NCBI GenBank assembly: GCA_023078555.1
Contig: CM041197.1
Coordinates: 10,288,552-10,352,551, forward strand
From: Ulva prolifera
Lineage: Eukaryota > Chlorophyta > Ulvophyceae > Ulvales > Ulvaceae
Reading direction: 5' to 3'
Length of the DNA stretch: 64,000 nucleotides
In this document: positions 12,057 to 24,000 of the stretch, piece after piece
How the letters are laid out: each line of letters begins with the position of its first letter
Numbering within the stretch: position 1 is the first letter of the stretch
The notes under the pieces: generated by a model
Seen by the model: only the letters and a program-made list of their open reading frames with translations
The model's database searches: none
Told to the model about the DNA's origin: nothing
Position numbers and translations under genes: made by a program

Positions 12057-13522
12057 ACAGGCCTATGCAAGCACCCTTCCAAATCGAACAACAGCCGCAA
12101 CAGTCAACAAGAGGAGCATGAGGGCAGGGCAGTGGGAAGGTCAGCCCGCTGCACGGCGCCGGCCGCCTGGCAGCGGCCATGCATATGGCCCCCGAGCTCG
12201 CGGTCGGGTGCGGCCTGGTCGGCATGGCCAGCCTGAGGCCGGCGCACGGCCTGGTCAATCAAACACGGCGACACTGACAAGGCAGCAGCTAGAGTCATCG
12301 AGTTTACCATATTCTTACGAACACAATACACGCGTCTCTCTTTGATCTCAAACAGCATCCACGCAAGTACAGCGCAGCGCCACACGTGCGTACCCATATG
12401 CACCTCTTGCTTCAAGTTGATTGTGATCGGTACGGCGGGATTGACTTTGAGCACAAATTGGCGCATCATGGTGATATGACATCACGCGGCATAGGGCACT
12501 CGAATCAGACACCCGGAGCTCCTTCGGAAGCCCGGATGATGGGACCTCCAGTCCGCGAGAGCACGCACAAATTATGTTGCCCCGCGTGGACATGCAAGAG
12601 GTGAGACAGCTCAGCAGCGGGTCCGCACGCGTAAAACAGCCTCAAAAGTTGATCACCTCCAGCATCTTCAGTAGGGTGTCAAGCGGGCAGTGTGGCAGCA
12701 GGTACTACTCACGCAGCCCCCGTAGCCAGCAGTGCTTGCACCCGCTACCAGGGCTGACCGTCATGCTGGGTCGGCCACAGAACTCTACAGAAGCCCCAGA
12801 GCTGTTTACAGCGCCATGGCACCAGTACTACTCGATCGGCCGGTCAGATGCGGCGCCGTATACCGTACACACGTCATACGGTATACACATACTCACGTAT
12901 CGCATGTATGTACGTATACGTATGGGCACTGCCCCATTGGGCAGTGAGGATGGCCACTAGTACTGGCAGTCCACTGGGTCACGATGAGTCAGTGAGCTGC
13001 AGTGAGCATGCATGCCAGTGAGTCCCAGTCAAAAGCCATCACCAATCGATAATAATTCCATCGAGAAGCTCTAAATGCCACAGAAAGCTGTCCCATGTAT
13101 ATAGGTGTCAGCCCGAGGTCATGGCGCTGCCTTGAGCTTCAAGTCGCAACAGCCCAAAATGTGCACAAACCGTGGCTACCGGTGGAAGTCACCAATGTGA
13201 AGACTTGCAGCGCTGGATACCTATATAGAACGAAGTTCGCATGCACTGGCCCCGGAATAAAACTTGAAAAGGAAGGATGTATATACGCATGTCGAGCTCC
13301 GGGCTGTGTATGTGCGTATTGGCATCATGCTCGGTGATCAGATGATTCTTCCTACGTTTCCTGCCATCAGCGCCGCAGCTGGGACACGCACATACGCATG
13401 CATTCATGCGGATGCTCATCGGAGGGGCTGCAACGGCTCTACGCTGGTGTGGACATTGGCCCCGCTGTTACATCTTGCGCCCTACCATAAGAGCGGGCAG
13501 GATATCGTTGTTATCCGAATTT
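12057..13522. other. No gene supported
   Basis: Only short frames without recognisable domains. A TATACGGTATAC-like palindromic patch lies near 12,855-12,930. Confidence 0.4.
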
Positions 13523-13587
13523 ACGAAGCCGTAGGTTTGTTTTCTCCCGTTCACTCTTTTGTAAAGGATACCGACGAAGCCGTAGGT
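13523..13587 (+). mobile_element. Mini-retroposon, family 2, copy 1 (37-bp insert)
   Basis: The 14-bp repeat ACGAAGCCGTAGGT (13,523-13,536 and 13,574-13,587) brackets 37 bases that contain the family core CCCGTTCACTCTTTTGTAA followed by nine more bases. The same core occurs at 13,733, inverted at 13,873 and inverted at 57,090, each time in a different flank. Confidence 0.7.
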
Positions 13588-13683
13588 CCACGAGCTTGCA
13601 GCGGGACATTCAATTCACATCGCGGAATATCAGTCATGGCACCGATCAGGAGCGATCGCTCGCGGCCGTCTCGAGATAATCAC

Positions 13684-13768
13684 AGCACCGTGACGCAATT
13701 CGGATGAGATTCGGTTTCAGTGTTTGTTTTCTCCCGTTCACTCTTTTGTAACAAGCACCGTGACGCAA
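13684..13768 (+). mobile_element. Mini-retroposon, family 2, copy 2 (55-bp insert)
   Basis: The 15-bp repeat AGCACCGTGACGCAA (13,684-13,698 and 13,754-13,768) brackets 55 bases ending in the family core CCCGTTCACTCTTTTGTAA plus CA. The insert starts TTCGGATGAGATTCGG, the same point where the inverted copy at 13,873-13,926 starts, so this may be close to full length for the family. Confidence 0.7.
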
Positions 13769-13872
13769 GATCCGGGCCTGCCGGCGCGCCTGAGTGAGGC
13801 GTGTGTACTTGCGCGGCCGTAGTTTGACTGTTGACTCGGAAGCGACTCTTTTGCTGTGTGTGTCTATGTATA

Positions 13873-13926
13873 TTACAAAAGAGTGAACGGGAGAAAACAA
13901 ACACTGAAACCGAATCTCATCCGAAT
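13873..13926 (-). mobile_element. Mini-retroposon, family 2, copy 3, inverted
   Basis: These 54 bases are the exact reverse complement of 13,698-13,751. I find no target duplication here. Together the two copies form a 229-bp inverted repeat (13,698-13,926) that mimics a MITE, but copy 2 has its own TSD, so two insertions are the simpler reading. Confidence 0.6.
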
Positions 13927-14293
13927 CAACTGCAACATACACTCACACACACACGAACACTACAACCGCACTCACAACTCAGTCCGGCAGGATCGCGGCC
14001 TCCAGGCCCGCATCATATCGCAACCCTTGCTCCCGAGAGATGACAAGCCCAGACTTCCGATACATATCCGCATTATAATGCAATATTGCCGCGCTGCAAC
14101 GACACCGACAACACCCGCAGCGCACACTGGACAGTGTGGCTGCGTGTGTGTGGATGCTGTGTCGGGAGAGACGTTCGTGTTCAACACTAGCTGTGTGTGT
14201 GTTCAAACCCGTTCACTCTTCTGTCACACATGTTTTCATCGACGTGGCCACGAGATACAGCTGCAAAGTACAGCTTGCAGTGCGTGACGCATA

Positions 14294-14318
14294 CACTACA
14301 AGAAACCTGACCGGCCCA
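14294..14318 (+). repeat. Left terminal inverted repeat of the CACTA element
   Basis: Begins CACTACAAGAAACCTGAC and matches the right end at 23 of 25 positions. The next about 350 bp hold several GGTGCCCC/TAGTGCCCC/GGGGCAC motifs, the probable subterminal binding region. Confidence 0.9.
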
Positions 14319-15749
14319 AGGAAGGACAAGGTGCCCCTTATGACTTGGGGGCTCGTTGGCAGAGGGCTGTAGTGCCCCATGCTAGTTCAGGGGCGGTTTC
14401 AGGATTCGGCAGCTGGGGGGGGTTCCGGCTCCAGGGTCACTTTGAAAGTCAGGGGCACATATGGGCCCCACGATGAGGGGGTGTTTGCTTGGGCATCCAC
14501 CAAGCTGCTCCATAAGGGGCCGTATTTGTGCAACCATGCCATGGCACATTGGTGAAACGGTGCGATGCCCTGCTATGGACAATCGGGCCGAATTGAATAT
14601 TACTATCTTGACAGATAAGGCACATAATCGATTGAATGCGCGAACTGTGCACCGTGAGTGCTGATGACTGTTTCTGGCGGTTTGGTACATCGACGCACGG
14701 ACATTGAGCAGGTGTCCCGTGGGTGGTGTGATGGGTCGGCTATACAGATTCATGAATGCGTAAATCCTGGTCATGCTTCGCTTGATGTCGGCTTTCGTGG
14801 CGATCCTTGCGGTCGCCCGGAGGGAGCCAGCAGCGTTTGTAGCCGATGCATGCAGCTAACGCGGATGCGGCTTTGGGCTCGACATGATTATCGACTCGCA
14901 CATGCCTGCACTGTTATCACGATCGCACCGGTGCCCACCGATGCGTATGCTCAGTCAGGTGAGCCACAGGATGGCTTATGCGCCCCTAGTCTTCTTCATG
15001 CGCGGAGAACGGACTTGATTAGTCGGCATGGATTTCGCGTTGCTGCGAGTGAATCAATTAGTGACCAGCGTGCTTCCCCAGCGCCTGCCAGACGCCAATA
15101 TCCCAAGCAATGTAGTACGTTCCGGTAGGCTACATGCTCATGCTTCATATACACAGGGCTTGTGTGTTGCGCCACAGTTGCTCGTGACTGGTGTTCCTTG
15201 ATGTCGCCTGCAGCAAAACGCCATTTGCGATGTAAACAATGAAAACGACTGTTACATTGACATGCAGGTGGTGATGCTCCACCGACATATTCCGGAATAG
15301 GCCTTCGGTGTATGTGATGCAGTGGCAGGTCGCTGCTACACTCCACCCAGCCCAAGGCATCATGATTATGGTTGCAGTAGAAGCTACTTGATCACAAGCT
15401 ACGCAAGGTGTAGTGTATCGTGCAGTGGAAAGCCGATTAGTGATGAGGCAGGCTGCTGGAAAGTATTGCCTGTAAGAGTATCCACCCTGAAGTCTTGATG
15501 CGTAGAGTTGCTATGTCTAGCTAGGGCATGGAACTCGTGTCGTGTCCAGGTGATACATCAAAATGCTTTGAACACCATTTTCTGGCTGCTCATGTAGGTG
15601 GTGCATTCCTGTTGGTTGTTGGTACTCCGTGCGATAGGCATGGACCCGGATAGAAATCACATGTTGCTGTCTCTACTCAAAACTTCGTCCATCTCGGGTA
15701 AGCCACATTATCAGCACTAGTACCTATGGTAATATATGGTCATAATTTA

Positions 15750-18700
15750 TCAGCCGAAGGTTGACAGCTTCAAAGTGGGAATGAAAAACTGCTCGTCCCT
15801 AGTGCTGACCAATGTGCAGTCAATCTGTTTCAACTGTACTCCATACGTGTACCCCCCACCGCCCAGTGCTGCCGGAGTCTTCTGTAGCAATGAGGGCTTC
15901 CTAGCCCTGTCACCAGTGGTTTTGTCCGTATAACGGACCTCATATCCGTGACGTGGGTCTCCCACTGGCTGTAGTTCATGCATCTGCCCGAGCGCGAACC
16001 TTGTGGCTTTAACATGCCCATCTGCTGATGTCTCATGCCAACTGAAGACATCGGAAATCTTCAACACAGTGTTGATGGCTTCTTCACCATCACCCAGAAG
16101 ATACGGCACATAGGCCAGGTAGTCCACCTTGGCCGTCTTAGCTGTGGTCGTGCGTATGAGAAAGCGTCCGCCTTTGCAGGAAGCCATTCTGCTGCGAAAC
16201 AGCCTGACTCGGGGCTGCCCTTCGCCATGGGAACCGAGCAGCTCCGGATTCAACAAGCCGCCCTCGGGAGACCACAAAGCTTCACTGTCACCCTCTGCAC
16301 GTGCGGAGATGGCCTCAAGCGCCTGCTTCACTCGAGTCACCTGCAGCTGTAGTTCATCAATCAGACCTTGCACACTATACTCTCTGTACTTGTACGCAGG
16401 TGAATTGGACAGCCCGCAATTGCAATTGCGACTGGGCACACAATGTCAGTGGGGAAGTTCATGCAGGCACGGGCAAGGGTGACTCGCCGTGAGGTGATGG
16501 TCGCTGACATCCTCAATGGGCCCCGACAGCCACTCGTCACCTGACGTGTCGTCTCTGGCGCCTCTCGTGGGTCGCCCCAGGGGAGGGTCAATGATGTCCA
16601 TCAGAGCAGTGGCTTGTGGGTGGCACGATGCAGTCTTATCCAAGGCTTGAACAGACAGGAAATGGTTGGTGCCCACACACTCTGGATGGCGTGTAGAACG
16701 ATATTTCGTAATGCGTTTGAAGACCTGCATGCACCTCTCAAGCCACCATTCCGCAGCAAACGCAGTCGGCCCGCAGTGCCGCGCCTGCTCTGCCACATGG
16801 GCCATGCACGTGTGTAGTTGGAATGTCATCAGCTCGTTGGTCCCGAAGTGCTGTTGCACCAGCACACTGTACTGAAACAGTGCCTCCTGGGCTGCATCGA
16901 TGTGCTCTTGCTCATGCTGCCCCTCCTGATACCGCATGAAGTACACAGTAGCAGTGTGTAAGTGTCCCCACATCTCGAGGATTCTTTCGTCCACGCCTAC
17001 TTCGTGAAGGGCATAGGCTGCGACGGTGTCCGCCCAGGTCAGCTTGTCTTCCATGGTGAGGTTGGTGCCGCTGCAAGCCGGATCGACTCTCACTGGCGTG
17101 CACACATGGACACGAACATTGGCACATACGATCACACGCGCCCGCCGCGACCTGTGCACCTCGGTAGCAGATTCATGAATAGCGTCGTACTGAATGATGT
17201 CTGGAAGCGCTGAAGTGAAGCACGTCGTTGCACGCAGCTCCTGGACTCTCTGTTTGATCGCCTTCAGCTGCATCTTTGTCAAGATGATGTCGTCGCCGCA
17301 TCGCAGTGGGATTTTCCCGCTGCGTGACATAAGAGCCCAGAAGCCTTTAATGAGGCCATTGCAGAACGCATGCGCGAGTGGGATGCGGTGCATCGCCGCG
17401 GGCCTGTACAGTCGTCTCGCTATCATCAGCAGATGATCACACTGCTCATGCAGCAAGGACATAAACTATCAGACTATGCTGTTTGGCTTGATTGCACTGA
17501 CTCGCATTGGAAGCGCAAGCTTCCAATCCTCTCTCCATGAAGCACCGCAGCCCTGGAGGCCTCTGCGGCACACAACAGGTGGGACCCACACCGATAATAT
17601 GGTAGCCTGCTGAACTCACACTTGCCGTTGCGTCCCAACTGCTTGTGTCTCTCATTAGAATCTTTGCGAAACTTTGCAAACTCTTCATCGTACACTGCAT
17701 GAGAGCGATTGCTGAAGTAGATGTAGAATCGCAGCTGCAGTTGATTGCAGCGCATGGTGGTACGCAAAATGTGCCAACTACCCATCCACAGCTCGTCAAA
17801 GGAATTCAGTTTCAGCACGCGCCATGCAGAAGCTACATAAGTGCACACCCTTGGCTTTTGCTTGCACACTAGCATTCGGTGCCAGCCCTGCGAGTCCTTC
17901 ATTGACCGCCTGCACGTACTTCACCATCTCTTCTTCGGTCGCCGCTATGGCTGCATCTGCTATGATGTCGTCCAGCTCATCATCGATGAGCAGCAGTTCT
18001 GCCGCCTCTTTGTCGAACGTGCCATCGTCAGCCCAATATTGGAAGTCAGCATGGGTGAAAAAGTCACATTTACCATCTGCAGTAAGATTTGGCTCGTGTC
18101 GCTGAGCCTTGCAACCGCAGCCACCGTATGACGTGGCTTTTATTGAGACGTTCCCGGGAGATCCGTCTTCGTTGGGCTGCTTCTTTGACCCGAGCAGCAT
18201 GCAGCGAGGGCACCCGGCGGGGGTGGCAATCCCCACACTGCGTCGTAGCTTTGCTGCAAATGGTGTGTCCCCGTGCAGACCCTGCAACACAGGGAACCAG
18301 TGCTCCATGATCATAGGCAGGACACCGGTCGTAGCATCAACAGCCTGCTGCCTTGCAAGTTGTGCAGCCGTGAGACACTCCCGACACTGCGCCTCTGACG
18401 CAACAGCTGCCTGGCTTCCGGGATGCTGTTCCAGGATCATCGCAGCTGCCGCGAAGCGAGCCTCCGCCGACTTCAGTGCCTCCTCTGCCTCGTCCGCCGC
18501 CACGTGGAGTGGGTGCGGTGCACTCCATGACATCGGGATTCCGTCCAGCACTGCAAGGCATGGACTCATTCACAGAGGTTTTCGTGCATCCTGATCTGTA
18601 TCACAATTGCATTAGGTTGTTTACCTTCAGTGGTGCGTGATGGGGCGTGCTCACAGAGGAAGTCCACGGTGCGTTGCAGAATGCTGTTCAGGTTGCCGGG

Positions 18701-20646
18701 TTCGGTGGGGCCCTCGATAATAATGAGAGGTGCCACGGCTCTGGCCGTCTGAACAAGGTGTATGGGCAGGTCTTCGCACTTCAGAGCGATCACGGTGGCT
18801 GTCCGTTTCCCCCAATTCAACAGTTGAACTCCGTCACCACCTATGCTGATCAGCATGGTCAGGACATGATGCATTGTCAGAGCACCGGCACAGTCCTTGT
18901 CCAAATCTTTGTAAGCGGGGGATCCATAGAATGTGCCGGGGTCGTCAGTTGTCCTGTGCAGCTTGTCCTTGAGGCACTTCCGGATCTCAGGGTCTTCGAG
19001 AAACTGACCCATTGCACGCTCGATGCCAAGATCCCACATTCTGCACAGCCTCTTATGTCGCTGTATGAACTAGGCCGTGTGATGCAATGCTGAGAACAGC
19101 TTGTCGGCTTGTGGACAGCGGCTACTATGACGAGATGGAGCACACCGCTTTGACGCTTGCAGGTGACCAGGCGACTTCTTGAACCGCCGCCCTACCTTGC
19201 AGTGTGGGCAGATGTCATTCCGATGTTCTTCCCATTGCTTCTTCTGGATTTTTGGAAAGACATGGCTACATTCGGCCACAGGACACACATGGTGCTCAAA
19301 CTTTGATGCAGGAGGCACGCGATTGGCACGCTTCAATTCATGGTAGCTCCTGCATCCATCGACGGTGATTGGTTGAAGGCAACCTCGGCAACAATGACTT
19401 GGCAACATGCACTTGTTCATCGCCTGGGAGTACGGAGCTCGCACTTGGGCCCCTCATACCCTACTGGCATAACCTGCGCAAAGAGTTTACACAGAAGATC
19501 AGCTCTGTCATCATGTATTGATCCCGTTTTCAACCTGAAAAGTGCGTAGCAGAATTGCTGGACTGTAAATTCACAGCCCGGATATAGGGGCTTCAGGAGG
19601 CGCTCTAGGGGCCACGCATCAAGAGTTGCCTCCTCTCCCGCATCCTCTGCTCCCTCATCGTCCTCTAGGACGTTTGGCAGTCCATGCGCTTGGAAGTATG
19701 CTTCTGCGTCTGCCCCGTTGGCTGGTGGAGCGGGGTCTACATCATCGTCAACGCCGCCTCGGAGTGTCAGCAGTTTCTCCTCTTCTGTTTCCGGTGATTC
19801 TGTGGCCTGGAGCTCCTTCAGCAACACGAATAGTGTATACATATATATATGATCAGGTATTCCTCGCTATGCACTTGCACGTTCTTAACACAAACAGGTC
19901 TTGGTCTGATATGATATGTGCACAATGCATGTGATCCATTACTATGTACATGGTGACCATGGTGCACAACGATTCATGTCCCCAGTCACTGCCAGTGTAT
20001 GCACTACAATGAGATGTAGAATCTCTGCCCACCTGTAAGAAGTCAATCAGCTCAGTGGGGGCCACAGCCGGTACCGGGTTCGTTTCATCTCCATTGCAGT
20101 TGTCGATTATGCAGTCCAGCATTGCTGCAGCGATGTCACTGATAGTAACATTCGGTATGTCGTTGGCATCATTATAATTAGAGGGGTCCCCCGCTGCTTG
20201 GCTACCTGCAGAAGGCGAACCGATCGGAGGGTTGACATGTGGGCAAACATCCTATTCTGCGACAACATGGAGAGACGTGATCCCCTGTAAGCCACGGTTA
20301 GTCCCACACCTTGTCCGCATTGATGACTGCAGCCCTCTCCAGTTGAGTGCTCCGTACATGAACTCGGGCACCCACTGTGGCAGTGCTGGCGACTTGCAGA
20401 GCAACCGGCGTGCTCTTGCACACGCCTGGCTTTCCTTGCCCGACGTAAATTAGCAGCTTCTTCCGCAGCTATTTCCGCCTCATCAAGTGGTGGTTTACTG
20501 CAGACGTATCTGCCGTTTATTAATTGTTGAGAGCGCAGATGGTACCTCAGGCGGTATCGCGTCCGGCAGCGGCCTAGACATTGCGGGCATTGAAATACGC
20601 TGTTGTTGTAGATGCACGGTCTCTTATCAACCATGCGAATGACCAT
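15750..20646 (-). CDS. CACTA transposase (Transposase_21/tnp2 with DUF4218-like C-terminal part), multi-exon
   Basis: Catalyses excision and integration of the element. Blocks in order down the minus strand: a Cys-rich N-terminus (20,646-20,450; FQCPQCLGRCRTRYRLRYHL); exon 20,205-20,033; a block with the family's LKPLYPGCEFTVQQFCYALF (about 19,820-19,460); a zinc-binding block HHVCPVAECSH...CPHC (about 19,370-19,190); exon 19,040-18,625 with GGDGVQLLNWGKRT and APLIIIEGPTEPGN, the Transposase_21 core; exon from 18,550 with FAAKLRRSVGIATPAGCPRC; a block at 17,860-17,590 with FDELWMGSW; exon from about 17,446 with RIPLAHAFCNGLIKGFW and QLHTCMAHVAEQARHCGP...WWLERCMQVFKRITK, like DUF4218; and the last exon ending at 15,750. 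Exon joins at 20,033, 18,625/18,550 have good GT-AG sites and matching phase; joins near 19,440, 17,860 and 16,450 are unresolved, so a frameshift cannot be excluded. It is divergent from the second gene across the satellite. Confidence 0.8.
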
Positions 20647-21000
20647 TGTGACGTAGACAAGGAGCAGATACGCTGTAACGTAGGCCCTGCTAACGGCAAT
20701 GAAGTGTCGCTGTTACAATGTACTCCGTGTGGATGTCAGGTTCACGGCAGTGCACATTCTGATGAAGACCACTGGACGGCGCTCCGCTATGAAGCACTTG
20801 GGAGTGAGATCAGCATGACATGTACGATCCATGTTGTTACCATAATAGAATCATGTTAACAACAGTGGTGGCTGGGTGTCTGTACCTAGTCATTGGCACA
20901 ACCATACCGGGTTCCGCATCAACTGCACATGCCGCGGGGATCAATGCCCCATACACCAACCCACAAGCACTCCGTATCCTGTGACATTAGCATTGGCAAA
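20647..21000. other. Upstream region of the transposase gene
   Basis: This stretch lies between the transposase N-terminal exon and the satellite. No gene is seen. The final about 100 bp lead directly into the first satellite unit without a recognisable boundary. Confidence 0.4.
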
Positions 21001-24000
21001 GGTGTGCCAGTGGCTGCCTCAGCTCCTTCACAAAAAATTCCGCATGTACACAGAAGCGGGAAATCAGCATGCACGTGCGCCGTATGCAGCCAGCACCCAA
21101 CCCAGCCTTGGGCTGCTGGAGTTCAAACTGCACAGTTCACTGCACATGTGAGTTGCCGAATGGATTTGCAGCTCAGGTGTGCCAGTGCCTGCCTCAGCTC
21201 CTTCACAAAAAATTCAGCATGTACACAGAAGCGGGAAATCAGCATGCACGTGCGCCGTATGCAGCCAGCACCCAACCCAGCCTTGGGCTGCTGGAGTTCA
21301 AACTGCACAGTTCACTGCACATGTGAGTTGCCGAATGGATTTGCAGCTCAGGTGTGCCAGTGCCTGCCTCAGCTCCTTCACAAAAAATTCAGCATGTACA
21401 CAGAAGCGGGAAATCAGCAGGCACGTGCGCCGCAAGCAGCCAACACCCAACCCAGCCTTGGGCTGCTGGAGCTCAAACTGCACAGTTCACTGCACATGTG
21501 AGTTACCGAATGGATTTGCAGCTCAGGTGTGCCAGTGCCTGCCTCAGCTCCTTCACAAAAAATTCAGCATGTACACAGAAGCGGGAAATCAGCATGCACG
21601 TGCGCCGTATGCAGCCAGCACCCAACCCAGCCTTGGGCTGCTGGAGTTCAAACTGCACAGTTCACTGCACATGTGAGTTGCCGAATGGATTTGCAGCTCA
21701 GGTGTGCCAGTGCCTGCCTCAGCTCCTTCACAAAAAAATCAGCATGTACACAGAAGCGGGAAATCAGCAGGCACGTGCGCCGCAAGCAGCCAGCACCCAA
21801 CCCAGCCTTGGGCTGCTGGAGTTCAAACTGCACAGTTCACTGCACATGTGAGTTGCCGAATGGATTTGCAGCTCAGGTGTGCCAGTGCCTGCCTCAGCTC
21901 CTTCACAAAAAATTCAGCATGTACACAGAAGCGGGAAATCAGCAGGCACGTGCGCCGCAAGCAGCCAGCACCAAACCCAACCTTGAGCTGCTGGAGTTCA
22001 AACTGCACAGTTCACTGCACATGTGAGTTGCCGAATGGATTTGCAGCTCAGGTGTGCCAGTGCCTGCCTCAGCTCCTTCACAAAAAATTCAGCATGTACA
22101 CAGAAGCGGGAAATCAGCATGCACGTGCGCCGTATGCAGCCAGCACCCAACCCAGCCTTGGGCTGCTGGAGCTCAAACTGCACAGTTCACTGCACATGTG
22201 AGTTACCGAATGGATTTGCAGCTCAGGTGTGCCAGTGCCTGCCTCAGCTCCTTCAAAAAAAATTCAGCATGTACACAGAAGCGGGAAATCAGCAGGCACG
22301 TGCGCCGCAAGCAGCCAGCACCCAACCCAGCCTTGGGCTGCTGGAGTTCAAACTGCACAGTTCACTGCACATGTGAGTTGCCGAATGGATTTGCAGCTCA
22401 GGTGTGCCAGTGCCTGCCTCAGCTCCTTCACAAAAAATTCAGCATGTACACAGAAGCGGGAAATCAGCAGGCACGTGCGCCGCAAGCAGCCAGCACCAAA
22501 CCCAACCTTGAGCTGCTGGAGTTCAAACTGCACAGTTCACTGCACATGTGAGTTGCCGAATGGATTTGCAGCTCAGGTGTGCCAGTGCCTGCCTCAGCTC
22601 CTTCACAAAAAATTCAGCATGTACACAGAAGCGGGAAATCAGCATGCACGTGCGCCGTATGCAGCCAGCACCCAACCCAGCCTTGGGCTGCTGGAGCTCA
22701 AACTGCACAGTTCACTGCACATGTGAGTTACCGAATGGATTTGCAGCTCAGGTGTGCCAGTGCCTGCCTCAGCTCCTTCACAAAAAATTCAGCATGTACA
22801 CAGAAGCGGGAAATCAGCAGGCACGTGCGCCGCAAGCAGCCAGCACCCAACCCAGCCTTGGGCTGCTGGAGTTCAAACTGCACAGTTCACTGCACATGTG
22901 AGTTGCCGAATGGATTTGCAGCTCAGGTGTGCCAGTGCCTGCCTCAGCTCCTTCACAAAAAATTCAGCATGTACACAGAAGCGGGAAATCAGCAGGCACG
23001 TGCGCCGCAAGCAGCCAGCACCAAACCCAACCTTGGGCTGCTGGAGTTCAAACTGCACAGTTCACTGCACATGTGAGTTGCCGAATGGATTTGCAGCTCA
23101 GGTGTGCCAGTGCCTGCCTCAGCTCCTTCACAAAAAATTCAGCATGTACACAGAAGCGGGAAATCAGCATGCACGTGCGCCGCAAGCAGCCAGCACCCAA
23201 CCCAGCCTTGGGCTGCTGGAGTTCAAACTGCACAGTTCACTGCACATGTGAGTTGCCGAATGGATTTGCAGCTCAGGTGTGCCAGTGCCTGCCTCAGCTC
23301 CTTCACAAAAAATTCAGCATGTACACAGAAGCGGGAAATCAGCAGGCACGTGCGCCGCAAGCAGCCAGCACCCAACCCAGCCTTGGGCTGCTGGAGCTCA
23401 AACTGCACAGTTCACTGCACATGTGAGTTACCGAATGGATTTGCAGCTCAGGTGTGCCAGTGCCTGCCTCAGCTCCTTCACAAAAAATTCAGCATGTACA
23501 CAGAAGCGGGAAATCAGCAGGCACGTGCGCCGCAAGCAGCCAGCACCCAACCCAGCCTTGGGCTGCTGGAGTTCAAACTGCACAGTTCACTGCACATGTG
23601 AGTTGCCGAATGGATTTGCAGCTCAGGTGTGCCAGTGCCTGCCTCAGCTCCTTCACAAAAAATTCAGCATGTACACAGAAGCGGGAAATCAGCAGGCACG
23701 TGCGCCGCAAGCAGCCAGCACCAAACCCAACCTTGAGCTGCTGGAGTTCAAACTGCACAGTTCACTGCACATGTGAGTTGCCGAATGGATTTGCAGCTCA
23801 GGTGTGCCAGTGCCTGCCTCAGCTCCTTCACAAAAAATTCAGCATGTACACAGAAGCGGGAAATCAGCATGCACGTGCGCCGTATGCAGCCAGCACCCAA
23901 CCCAGCCTTGGGCTGCTGGAGTTCAAACTGCACAGTTCACTGCACATGTGAGTTGCCGAATGGATTTGCAGCTCAGGTGTGCCAGTGCCTGCCTCAGCTC

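Noticed and set aside
11200-12345. A 381-codon open frame
   Set aside because: It runs through GT-rich DNA and across the family 1 retroposon including its TSDs, so openness reflects composition.
13698-13926. MITE with 54-bp inverted repeats
   Set aside because: The left arm has its own 15-bp TSD directly at its ends, so two separate insertions explain the data better.
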